Assembly (NCBI GenBank): GCA_039602395.1
Contig: JBCNJP010000026.1
Coordinates: 609,195 to 673,194, forward strand
Reading direction: 5' to 3'
DNA: 64,000 nt
Source of the DNA: Deinandra increscens subsp. villosa
Lineage: Eukaryota; Streptophyta; Magnoliopsida; Asterales; Asteraceae
How positions within the stretch are numbered: position 1 is the stretch's first letter; every line of letters begins with the position of its first letter. Below are positions 51,546 to 61,500 of the stretch, one piece after another. The notes under the pieces are model-generated. The model searched no databases and was not told the DNA's origin. It was given only the letters and a program-made list of their open reading frames with translations. Position numbers and translations under genes: made by a program.

Positions 51546-54500
51546 CCATATACGCTTGAGAGCCTTTGACCTTTAGACCCAGTAGCCTCATCCTAACATT
51601 ATCTTTGATAACATGGCAAAGATCATTAAAGGGCCTGGCTTTATGTTGATGAAATCTCCAGTTCCTTTCCTGCCATATGAAATAAATCAAGGCACTAAAA
51701 ACAAGTCTGTTGGTAACACTCCAAATGGTATTCATGCAAGGGCTGTTTTGCATATGGTTGAGGAGCATATTCCACTGTCCAGGGGGGGATCCAAGTTTGG
51801 TCAAAGGGATAAAATAACACCAAATTTTTTGGGTGAAGGGACACTCAAAGAAAAGGTGGGAAACACTATCAGGGGCCAGGTTGCAAAAGCTGCATTTGTA
51901 GTCAGGGGAGGGATTCCAAATATTGACAAGATCATGGGTTGGGAGTTTAGCTTTGATAGCAAGCCAGGCAATAAAGGCATGTCTAGGAATATTTTGGCTA
52001 AACCAGATAACTTTGGCCCATTCAACCTCATTACTCATCTCACGGGTATCCAGCCAGGTGGCGGCAACAGAGAACTCACAAAGGTTACCATCATTTTTCC
52101 TCCACATAACCATATCCCTTCGGTGGTTTTGTAACACAGGGGGAGGATTCAGATTCAAGGGAGGGAATCTGGTATTCCATTCATCAGGCCACTTCCAACA
52201 GTTGTTGGTTATGATATCACTAACTTTAGCATCCATTTCAAAACCTCCTTCAATGATTGTTCTTCGGCTAATGATGCTACTAAGGGGACCTGCTCTATGC
52301 CAATTATCAAACCAGGCAGACGTGCTCATGCCATCCCCTATCACACTTATGAATCTGTTTCTAAGAATGGGTCTTTGCTCCCGGATTTTACCCCAACTCC
52401 AGCAGGCATCATGGTTACTATTCCCTTCCCAAAAGTTGGTATTTGGCAGCCTATACTTGTAAATCCATTTAACCCATAGAGTGTCTTTCTTGGAAATGAT
52501 GGCCCAGGTAAGTTTGGCAATAAGAGCAGCATTCCAAGTTTTCAATCTTTTAAGGCCTAGACCCCCTTGGCTGATGGGTAAACAGACCTCACTCCATTTA
52601 ACTTTAGCCTTACCTTTCACCAAGGTACCCTGGCTCCAGAGAAACCCTCTGATGAGCTTTTCCATCTCATTAAGGACAGCAGTGGGAAGCATGAACACAG
52701 AGGACCAATAGACCTGCAGAGAGTTCAGAACAGAGGTGATAAGTTGCAGTCTGCCAGCAAAGGAAAGAGATTTGCTTTTCCAGTCCAAAAGCTTCTTTTT
52801 GACTTTGTCAATAAGAGGGTCACAATCATTACAATAAAGTCTTTTGGAGATAAGTGGGACTCCAAGGTATTTAACAGGAAGGCAGCCCACCCTAAATTGG
52901 ATAGAGTTAAGGATGTTGTTACATGTGAGGGTGGGGACATTGCCGAAGTAAACAGTGCTCTTAGGAATGCTAGGAACCAACCCAGACACCTCCTTGAACT
53001 CATCAAGAGTATTCATAAGGCACATCACCGAATGGAGATCACCATGGCAGAATAAGAAAAGATCATCAGCAAAGCACAGGTGAGTGAGGTTAAGTTCTTC
53101 ACATCTCCAATGGAATCTGAAATCCTCATCAATGCTAACTCTTCTTTTGATCATAAGGGTGAGGACCTCCATGACAAGGGTAAAAAGGTATGGTGAGAGT
53201 GGATCACCCTGCCGGAGCCCCCTTTCACCCTTAAAGAAACCAACCTGGTCCCCGTTAATTGCAATGGAGAAAGTGGTAGTGGTGACACATGCCATAATCC
53301 AGGCAATCATGTTGGGGTGAAAACCAAAAAAACCAAGGCAACTTCTTAGGAACTTCCAATCAACAGTATCATAAGCTTTTTGGATGTCAATCTTAAAAGC
53401 ACATCTTGCCTCCCCTCGTTTCCTGTGGTAATTTCTCATTAGTTCCTGGGTGAGAAGTATGTTATCACTGATTTGACGACCCGAGATGAAGGCACTTTGA
53501 TTTTCATCAACAATATGGGCAAGGGAATCCTTAATTCTGGCAGAGATGATTTTGCTAATGATTTTATAAAGCACATTGCAGCAAGAGATTGGCCTGTAAT
53601 CAGTAACTTTCCTAGGAATGTCAGTCTTAGGGACAAGGGCAATAACAGTTGAATTGAGCTCCTTCAAGAGTTGGCCATTACAGAAGAAATCATTGATAGC
53701 TTTGCAGATTTCAGGCCCAGTAATATTCCAAGAGGCTTTGAAGAATTTAGCAGAATAACCATCAGGGCCAGGGGCCCTATTATCATCAATATCAAAGAGG
53801 GCAGTTTTGATTTCGTCATTGGTAACAGGTTGGATCATCCTAAGGGCATCTTCAGGGCTGATTTGTTTGGTGAACAGATTAACCGGGTCAATAATGGGGG
53901 TAGTAGGGGTAATCACACCAAGAACCGATTTGAAATGGTGCACAAATTGTAAAGGGACCTCAGTCCCTTCAATCCAGTTGCCATTAGCATCCTCAATGCT
54001 GTGAATTCTGCTTCTGTTAACCTTACCCTTAATGGCTTTGTGGAAATATTTGGAATTCTGATCACCTTCCCCTAGCCATGCAATTTTGGCTTTTTGCTTG
54101 AGAAAATTTTCCTCATCAGTGGTAGCCTCATTGTAAGCAGCCAAGTAGACAGCTTCCTCCATTCTAAGCTCATGGTTGTGGGGGTCATTAACCACAGCAG
54201 TTTGGATACTTTCCAACTCAGTCCTAAGCATTCTAGCCTTAGTAAACACATTACCTTGATTGAAAAGTAACTTTCTCAGAGGTTTTTTCAGCCACTTAAG
54301 TTTGGTGACAATGGCATACATGGGATATCCAGGAGGGTTTTCCTTCCAAACATTGGCAACAATAGGGATGAACTCAGGTTTGGCAGCAGTGAAGTTGGCA
54401 AATCTGAACGGTTGGGGTTTTGGTTTAGGGATATTAGGGAAATCCAGGACAATGGGGCAGTGATCAGACTTTATGAAGGGGAGAAAAGTAGCACAAGCAA

Positions 54501-55152
54501 GAGGGAAAGATGACAAGAAATGGGTGTTTGCCAGGCATCTGTCAAGTTTTTTTAAAAGACCATCATACCTTCCAGGGCTTTGATTCCAAGTAAATTTAAA
54601 CCCATTCATGTTAATGTCCTCCACTTTTATGTCATTGAAACATTCCCTAGCCTCAATCATGCTTCTGGTGACTAAAGAGCTCCCCATAGATCTCTCATCC
54701 GGCGAGATCATGGCATTGAAATCACCAAGAAGGACCCAAGGCTGATTCTGCACCACACGTTTGTGGAGCCGAAGGGAGTCCCAACATTCCCTTCTATTAA
54801 CCATACGGTGGTGGGCATAAACAAAAGTGCAGTAAAATCCTTGTTGACCATTAATAGGTTCAATGAAACAGTGGATGGCCTGGTGGTGCCTGTTGATGAC
54901 CATAAGATTAACTACAGCAGGGTCCCATCCAAGAGCAATTCTAACTCTGCCCGAAGCAGTACTAGAATTAGTGTCCCATTGTAAATTTCCAAACACTCTG
55001 TTGCAGACTTCATTGACCCGATTTTGGGCAAGTTGGGTTTCAATAATGCCACAGACACAATAGTTACCATTGGTGATATGCTTGATGATTTCCTTTTGGT
55101 TTGAGGTATTGCTCATACCTCTAACATTCCAAGCAGTGATTTTTATCCCCAT
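51469..55152 (-). CDS. LINE ORF2 of element J: AP endonuclease, reverse transcriptase, zf-RVT; intact
   Basis: An intact 1227-aa polyprotein for target nicking and reverse transcription. It starts at ATG 55152, immediately after the ORF1 stop. Endonuclease is about residues 1-235 (ITAWNVRGMS, IIETQL, LLGDFNAM at about 145, KSDHCPIVL at about 230). RT is about 500-780 (RPISCCNVLYK, AFISGRQISDNIL, FKIDIQKAYDTVDW, RGLRQGDPLSPYLF, CFADDLFLF at about 694, LPVKYLGVPLISKRL). A zf-RVT-like region is about 1030-1110 (IPRHAFIAWLAIKAKLPTHD, CSFC...VSHLFFEC). It ends shortly after the conserved RMRLLGLKVK segment, so it is of usual plant L1 length and lacks the TelL1 extension. It contains all catalytic motifs I looked for and is a likely active source for TelL2. 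Confidence 0.93.
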   Translation of the reverse strand: MGIKITAWNVRGMSNTSNQKEIIKHITNGNYCVCGIIETQLAQNRVNEVCNRVFGNLQWDTNSSTASGRVRIALGWDPAVVNLMVINRHHQAIHCFIEPINGQQGFYCTFVYAHHRMVNRRECWDSLRLHKRVVQNQPWVLLGDFNAMISPDERSMGSSLVTRSMIEARECFNDIKVEDINMNGFKFTWNQSPGRYDGLLKKLDRCLANTHFLSSFPLACATFLPFIKSDHCPIVLDFPNIPKPKPQPFRFANFTAAKPEFIPIVANVWKENPPGYPMYAIVTKLKWLKKPLRKLLFNQGNVFTKARMLRTELESIQTAVVNDPHNHELRMEEAVYLAAYNEATTDEENFLKQKAKIAWLGEGDQNSKYFHKAIKGKVNRSRIHSIEDANGNWIEGTEVPLQFVHHFKSVLGVITPTTPIIDPVNLFTKQISPEDALRMIQPVTNDEIKTALFDIDDNRAPGPDGYSAKFFKASWNITGPEICKAINDFFCNGQLLKELNSTVIALVPKTDIPRKVTDYRPISCCNVLYKIISKIISARIKDSLAHIVDENQSAFISGRQISDNILLTQELMRNYHRKRGEARCAFKIDIQKAYDTVDWKFLRSCLGFFGFHPNMIAWIMACVTTTTFSIAINGDQVGFFKGERGLRQGDPLSPYLFTLVMEVLTLMIKRRVSIDEDFRFHWRCEELNLTHLCFADDLFLFCHGDLHSVMCLMNTLDEFKEVSGLVPSIPKSTVYFGNVPTLTCNNILNSIQFRVGCLPVKYLGVPLISKRLYCNDCDPLIDKVKKKLLDWKSKSLSFAGRLQLITSVLNSLQVYWSSVFMLPTAVLNEMEKLIRGFLWSQGTLVKGKAKVKWSEVCLPISQGGLGLKRLKTWNAALIAKLTWAIISKKDTLWVKWIYKYRLPNTNFWEGNSNHDACWSWGKIREQRPILRNRFISVIGDGMSTSAWFDNWHRAGPLSSIISRRTIIEGGFEMDAKVSDIITNNCWKWPDEWNTRFPPLNLNPPPVLQNHRRDMVMWRKNDGNLCEFSVAATWLDTREMSNEVEWAKVIWFSQNIPRHAFIAWLAIKAKLPTHDLVNIWNPSPDYKCSFCNLAPDSVSHLFFECPFTQKIWCYFIPLTKLGSPPGQWNMLLNHMQNSPCMNTIWSVTNRLVFSALIYFIWQERNWRFHQHKARPFNDLCHVIKDNVRMRLLGLKVKGSQAYMDVAAKWDLHDNFWAHVSNKTHLNHA

Positions 55153-55155
55153 TTA
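55150..55155 (-). promoter_or_regulatory. TAAATG ORF1 stop/ORF2 start junction (element J)
   Basis: ORF1 ends with TAA (55155-55153) and ORF2 starts with ATG (55152-55150), with no spacer. It is identical to B despite considerable divergence elsewhere, which suggests coupled translation. Confidence 0.7.
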
Positions 55156-57575
55156 AACCATTTTTTGGTTGTTATACCCCTGAGCATCTGTTTCTTCATA
55201 AAATGCAGCCTTGAGTTGATCATGAATATATTTGCCTGTTCCCGCATCAACTTCAGTCATGTCTTCAACTATGAAATCAGGATCCAGATTGAGGGCCTTA
55301 ACATGGTGGAAGAAGAAATCCCATTCACCTGTTTCCCATGTTTCTTGGTCCACAGCTCTAACACATTTGTGCTTCAAAAGCCTATCCAAAATGGCACTTT
55401 TCTTACCATCAGATATTCCAAAGTCAATTTCCATTACCTCCTCATCATCCGAGAAAAACTCACTGTTTTCTTCAATCAAATTCAGGTTGCTGTGATCCGG
55501 AGCAGGGACAAGGGGTTGGGTCATTCTAGTATTGAGACCCATATCTTCAACCATAGCATCTGGGTCTAAACTAGCAAGGACATCAAAAGGGTTAGGGCTT
55601 TGGGTTATGACAGGTTTAGGGGCTGTGGAGGAGCTGGCTTTAGTATGATGGTTAGTATCTTGGGTAGAGGAATTTAGGTGTGTTTGACAGGGCTTGGAGT
55701 TTGGGTTAGTGGGTTGTTGGACAGCTTTGGATGGGTTTTTTGGCTTGGGATTATTACTCTGGTTTTGGTAAACAGATTTGGTTCCATGGTTTTTTGGTTT
55801 TAAACTTTCAATATGGTGTTCATGAAGCTCTCTCATCTTCTGTTGCACAATAGGGTCACTGCTGGTTTGGAGTTTTCGGTAAGTCCGAACTTGTTGAACT
55901 TCTCTAGGTTTAGCTTGATTATCATCTGCCGTGGCTTTGCCTTTTGCTTCATTAGACACTTTTTTATTGTTAGTTGGTTCCCTTCTATTCTTCCTGCCAA
56001 CAGTTGTGAATCCCTCTTCATCTATTTTGTCTTTGTTTGTAGTCTGATTCTTGTTTTTAGCTTCTAGTTCCTTTTCATTGGCTGCAATAATCTCCTCCTC
56101 AGACCGAGGTCTTTTCTTGCACAACTTAGTAGTGTGGCCAAACACTTTACAGAAAGTGCATGCAGCGGGTTTCCATTGATAGGAAACATCCAGTTTGGCA
56201 ATTCTTCCGGGCCGGTTGTTTATGGCAGGGAATTCAATCTCAACATCAGTTGGGAGATCACAATCAGCCGAAATTTCCACAAGAACTCTGACATAGCCCA
56301 GTTTGCCATTTTGACTTAAACATCTTTCCTGAGTGGATTTATCCATAAGGAGCGGGTATCCTATGACACTCATAATTTTGCTAATACCTTTGCCCGACCA
56401 TAGCTCAATGGGGACATTGTGCACAGTGACCCAAACAGGAATAGAGCTTGGTTCCTGCTTATGGAGGCAGATCCCTGGTTCCCACCGGTTTAGCAGAATA
56501 GGGATGTTGTTAATCATCCATGGTCCATTTTCTAGCACTTCATTCATCCCCTGTTCACTTTTGAATTTGATATAATAGAGCCCTGCATCAGTCTTAGTAA
56601 CATGATCAATATCATATGAGCGCCATAGGCGTTTTAGATTGTTATTAACCACATTGAAGTCCATAGATGTGCCTAAAAAGTAACCATACAGCATCAAGGC
56701 ACATCTTTGAGCAGTAAATTTAAGGTCATCATTAGCAAAAACAGCACGTTTGTTGCCATGGGGAGCAACAATCGGAGGAACAAATTCGATTTTTACTTCC
56801 TCAACAACATTGGATCGTTTGAGTTTGTCAGCAAATGAGGATTTACCGGGGCCAGAAGAAAGCCAAGCATTACGGGTGGCAGTTTGGGTATTCGGTTTAT
56901 TGGTATGGGCAAGATGGATGTTTTCAACCACAACACGGGGGTCGTTAGTCAGGGACAAATTTGAGGGGGGTGCAGTATGGGTGGATGGAGTTAGGGTGTT
57001 TTCCGGGCAAGAGGTTAGACCTCCACCGGTGTTGGTAGTTTGGTTAAGGGTACGGGTGTAATTGATGATGTGAGGGTCGACCATGGGGATATCCGGCGGA
57101 GCTATGGGAGCCGAGTTGTCACTAATAGGGGAATCATATGAAATAACGTGAATCGGTGAATAGGGTTCTCCTGGGTTCGAATTATAGAGCAATTAGAGGT
57201 ATCAGGTGATGACAACTTACCTGAATCAATACACACGGCTGTCGGTGTTGTGGTAGCGCTCTCCGTAACTGGAAGTGTAGCGATGGCCCCCGCCGCCACT
57301 CCAGAATCATTCCGGTTAGGAGTTAGATCTGCCTCCATGGCTTCAGCACTTTGTTCCTTTTCCACCGTGTGAGTACCCTCATTTAGCTCGCTTTGGCTAA
57401 TGGTGCTAAGAGGTTTTCGACGTTTGTCATAAGGCGTTTTCTGAGCGCCGCTCAGATACGCAGTTCCCGATGAACTAGAAGAGTTTCTGGTCACATACCC
57501 TTGTGGCATTTTTGGAGATGCTCCGTGATCAGGGGGGTGGTCGGAGGTATTAACTCCTGATTTTGAAGGTTTCAT
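55153..57575 (-). pseudogene. LINE ORF1 of element J, single frameshift
   Basis: TelL2 RNA-binding ORF1 of about 807 codons. ATG 57575 (MKPSKSG) opens a frame through SSPDTSNCSI. Near 57190 the sequence continues in another frame (LYNSNPGEPYSPIH) to the stop at 55153, consistent with one missing base or two extra. The DUF4283-like domain is at about 56710-56230 (LMLYGYFLGTSMDFNVV, ENGPWMINNIPILLNRW, VPIELWSGKGISKIMS). The knuckle is C-TF-C-KVFG-H-TTKL-C at about 56120-56162, followed by a Lys/Asn-rich linker and a conserved end (WETGEWDFFFHH, VDAGTGKYI). Apart from the one lesion the protein looks complete; it could be an assembly indel. Confidence 0.85.
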
Positions 57576-57700
57576 GGGTGACGGGAGTCAAATTGGACGG
57601 CGGTGGATGTATAATCCGGCGAGGAAAGAGGCGGGCATACGAGAGAAAAGGGTAAGAGAGAGAAGTTAGAGAGAGAAGAAAATTACACAAATGAAAATCC

Positions 57701-58357
57701 TTAGGGTTTAGGGTTTAGGGTTTAGGGTTTAGGGTTTAGGGTTTAGGGTTTAGGGTTTAGGGTTTAGGGTTTAGGGTTTAGGGTTTAGGGTTTAGGGTTT
57801 AGGGTTTAGGGTTTAGGGTTTAGGGTTTAGGGTTTAGGGTTTAGGGTTTAGGGTTTAGGGTTTAGGGTTTAGGGTTTAGGGTTTAGGGTTTAGGGTTTAG
57901 GGTTTAGGGTTTAGGGTTTAGGGTTTAGGGTTTAGGGTTTAGGGTTTAGGGTTTAGGGTTTAGGGTTTAGGGTTTAGGGTTTAGGGTTTAGGGTTTAGGG
58001 TTTAGGGTTTAGGGTTTAGGGTTTAGGGTTTAGGGTTTAGGGTTTAGGGTTTAGGGTTTAGGGTTTAGGGTTTAGGGTTTAGGGTTTAGGGTTTAGGGTT
58101 TAGGGTTTAGGGTTTAGGGTTTAGGGTTTAGGGTTTAGGGTTTAGGGTTTAGGGTTTAGGGTTTAGGGTTTAGGGTTTAGGGTTTAGGGTTTAGGGTTTA
58201 GGGTTTAGGGTTTAGGGTTTAGGGTTTAGGGTTTAGGGTTTAGGGTTTAGGGTTTAGGGTTTAGGGTTTAGGGTTTAGGGTTTAGGGTTTAGGGTTTAGG
58301 GTTTAGGGTTTAGGGTTTAGGGTTTAGGGTTTAGGGTTTAGGGTTTAGGGTTTAGGG
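57701..58357 (+). repeat. Telomeric array 10 (TTTAGGG), 657 bp
   Basis: About 94 uninterrupted canonical TTTAGGG units between the 5' end of J and the poly(T) of K. Confidence 0.97.
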
Positions 58358-58373
58358 TTTTTTTTTTTTGGAA

Positions 58374-58388
58374 ATGGGCAATGCCCAT
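58374..58388 (-). other. 3'-terminal hairpin (element K)
   Basis: Element sense ATGGGCA-T-TGCCCAT, the same compensated variant as D and N2. Confidence 0.82.
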
Positions 58389-58443
58389 GGTAAACATTTA
58401 TTAAGAAAAAATGAAAGAATACAACAGAAGGGAGGAGTACTAG

Positions 58444-58531
58444 GTTAGACTTTAAACTCATAGTCTAACTCTAATGTCCAAGCCTGAGTCTAAAAAGTCA
58501 TCCGGCCAAGGCTTTAAACACATAGCCTTGG
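58444..58531 (-). other. Twin hairpins (element K)
   Basis: Stem CCAAGGCT/AGCCTTGG (58506-58531) with loop ATGTGTTTAA, and stem GTTAGACT/AGTCTAAC (58444-58469) with loop ATGAGTTTAA, one base different. Both stems are intact although the surrounding ORF is broken. Confidence 0.8.
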
Positions 58532-61500
58532 ACCTAACATAACAAAGAGCGAGTCTATGCCTAAATAAATAAACACAGAAATAAATGTCAATCTAGAATG
58601 CCTATCTACTCATTGTGTGATGTCTATAGATAATATGCAAGAGTTCGTAATTGTTGATCCGCATCTTTGGCTCTTCTGATCCGATTAGTTTTATCCAAGT
58701 TAAGTATGTTGAAACGACCCGGAGTCCTTGAAAGCTTGTGCCGTCGTTTCTTGAATTTCCAAGTCCAATTTGTAGCCCAGACCCTCCTTCGCCATTTGGC
58801 CATAATAATAATTTTTGGTTCGGCCCAAACAAGCTTGGGTTTAGAAACCCGATAATGCTTCGCCCCAGGAGATCGATCCGGCCCAGAATTATCCTGTAAA
58901 ACCACCGAAACTTCCCCATGCTCCATTTTGTTATAACCCGTATTAGGGTCCGCGAGAATGTTGAGTGCAAGACCCCGCACACCCTTTTATCCATTTCCAA
59001 AATTTCTTCTTTGTAATTGAGCCCGGGACAAGCCCAGCCCAGCCCCTAGATTTGTTCCCAGTGGACCCAGATGCCATGGCCCAGCATCCGTAACCAAGAA
59101 GCCCAAATTGCATGGCAATGCTGTGATTCTCTCGTTTGGTGTTATGAAGATTCAAACACGAAAATTCCACATGTAATTGAGTTGACATACCATGCATGAC
59201 CCCCAACACCCACCAAAGAATCCCCTCATAGATCATCCCAACCCAAAGTATGCCCAAGTAACCCACAACAGACTCAATCGAATGAAAAATAAAAGGCCGA
59301 CACAATTTGTGGACTAAGGTTTTCATACCGGTGAAGGGTTCTAGAAAATTATAAAATTATTTGGGGTGGAGAAAAATGTCCTATACGACCCGGTATGATC
59401 CATCCTTATCTCTCCATGGCTTGTGCATCTCCGATGCCACACATATCCTAACCACCAATATATCTCCGCAGGAGTTAATCATGCCTCTAATGGAAGAGGA
59501 CATAATTAATAGAGTACTGAAAAAATAAAGTGCATGTGTGCTAGGTGTTGTGGAACTGGATGGCCTTAACAAAGGCCAGATGACTACCCAACGCTGTGAA
59601 ACTGGCCCAACATCAAATGAAATGGAAACCCAACCCATAATTGTCCCCTTATTTGTATGATCATGACAATAGAACCAGGTACAAGTTTGTGACCAAGTCA
59701 CTCCGTCAATTCGTCTAGTGCTAGGATCCCCCCAAAGGTTCATATCCTGGTCCCAATTAGGACTGACTGGGATCCATTGGCATCCCAGTATAGGCCAACT
59801 AACATCGTCAATTCGTCTAGTGCTAGGATCCCCCCAAAGGTTCATCTCCTGGTCCCATAGGGGACTGACTTGGGTCCATTGGCACCACAAGTATTGCCAA
59901 CTAACATCGTCAATTCCATGTTGCAATCTAGGATCCCTCATGAGAATTAGCCATCTAGGGTTAATCCAGTAAGATGCATCTCCTGACTCATAGGCACCCT
60001 AACGAGGCCCAAGACCGCTCATGAGTAGAACTATGACTCCCATGAATTCTTTTGTGCAAATAGGGTTTAGCAATCAACACGTTATGATCATTAGGATTGT
60101 ATTTTGGTTGGTAAAATTGATAACAAAAGAATTTAGCGTACCCGCAGATTAGGCGGGTCCCTCCAAACCCAAAACCACACCCAACAATCAAGGATGCTAT
60201 CTTAACCCATACAAGTAACCCATAGGAACCATGGCAAACTGCATTCCCAGGCCCAAACCTGACGCGAAGCAGAACCCAAGGCCCAACACATGTTATGTGC
60301 TCACCCTTTTTGAACCAGACCAACCCAGCAAAAATTACCCATTTAATAGACCTGCCAGAGTTATCAAGATTTAGCCCCCCTGGGGGGCGTAAGTTTGGGA
60401 AAAGATTGTGCATGCCATACCAAATAATACCCCCCTTTTTACCATGCATGCAAAGCATACCATTTAGCTTAACAAAATTGGCAAATTCATCAGCCAAGCA
60501 TATTGGCATTCCCGAGAATCCCCAAGGCTTATTAACATCATGGAAAGAATTGGTCTTTACATCAAGGAGTTGACCATCACAGGATTTCTATGAGCGAAGA
60601 GATGGGAAAATGTGTACCTGACAGAATTGGAGTCTGGCTAGTTAGAGCAGTCTTTAGCGCCAACGGCGAAGCCCCATTTAGCACCTAGCCATGCATGGTA
60701 TCCTTATTAGCTTTAATCTTCAGTCCCATAAGTCGGTAACGTATATGATCTTTGATGATAGTAACCAGCTCTTCACAGGTCCTTTTTTCATGTTGAAATA
60801 GCCGCAAATTCCTTTCTTGCCATACAGAAGTATAACAACCGCCGCAAGCACTAAGCCTTTTGATGATAGAATCAATGTTCGACGAACATCTTTGGGCCGA
60901 GAAGTGTTCGATCCACTCATTCCAATTTCTGTTAGTATTGTGTCAATATTAGCCATGTTACAGAAGTTACTCCATACCCGATCGAGGGTAATTACAAGCA
61001 AAGAAAAGATGGTAGTGGCTATCTTGGACATTCTCGCAAAAGGCACATGTACAACTGTTGTTGAACCTCCCATTCACGTCAATCGATCCTGGGTCAGGAG
61101 CCTATGTTTAATGGCCAAGCCAAAGGACAAATGCATGTCTTGGAATGCATTGGGAAAACCAAACCACTTTGTGCCATGGAATGATGGGGCTGGACCAGCA
61201 GAGGTCCTCAAAGACCTGCTTGGTAGAAAAGTCACTAAGAGTATTGTCATTAGTTTTCCACTTGATGGTGTCCATGGGAGGTTGCTGTCAAGGATAGGGG
61301 GGGGTGAATTCCCAAAGGAAAGGGAACTTATGGGTCCACTCGAGAGTGGCCAATTCCACATTCCATTCCTGACAATATCCTTAACCTTCAGAGTGAAAGG
61401 TGAAGGCCAGCATGATGAATCTCTCTAGGGGTGATGAAGTCCCCAAGGGGGCTGAAAGGATGCCAGTAGTCATACCAAACCGAAGTGGTTTTATCCATTG

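Larger units (their letters stand above)
50286..57700 (-). mobile_element. Element J: full-length, nearly intact TelL2 LINE
   Basis: A 7.39-kb LINE plus 24-nt poly(A) (T 50286-50309), bounded by TTTAGGG arrays at both ends. Its 5' end reads GGATTTTCATTT after telomeric CCCTAA. It has a leader of about 125 bp, ORF1 (57575 to 55153, one frameshift), ORF2 (55152 to 51469, intact) and ORF3 (51545 to 50355, intact). The tail is TTTATAATATTTTCC, a GGGC-TCAT-GCCC hairpin, TTTATCC and poly(A). The coding plan and tail match B and differ from TelL1. Confidence 0.93.
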
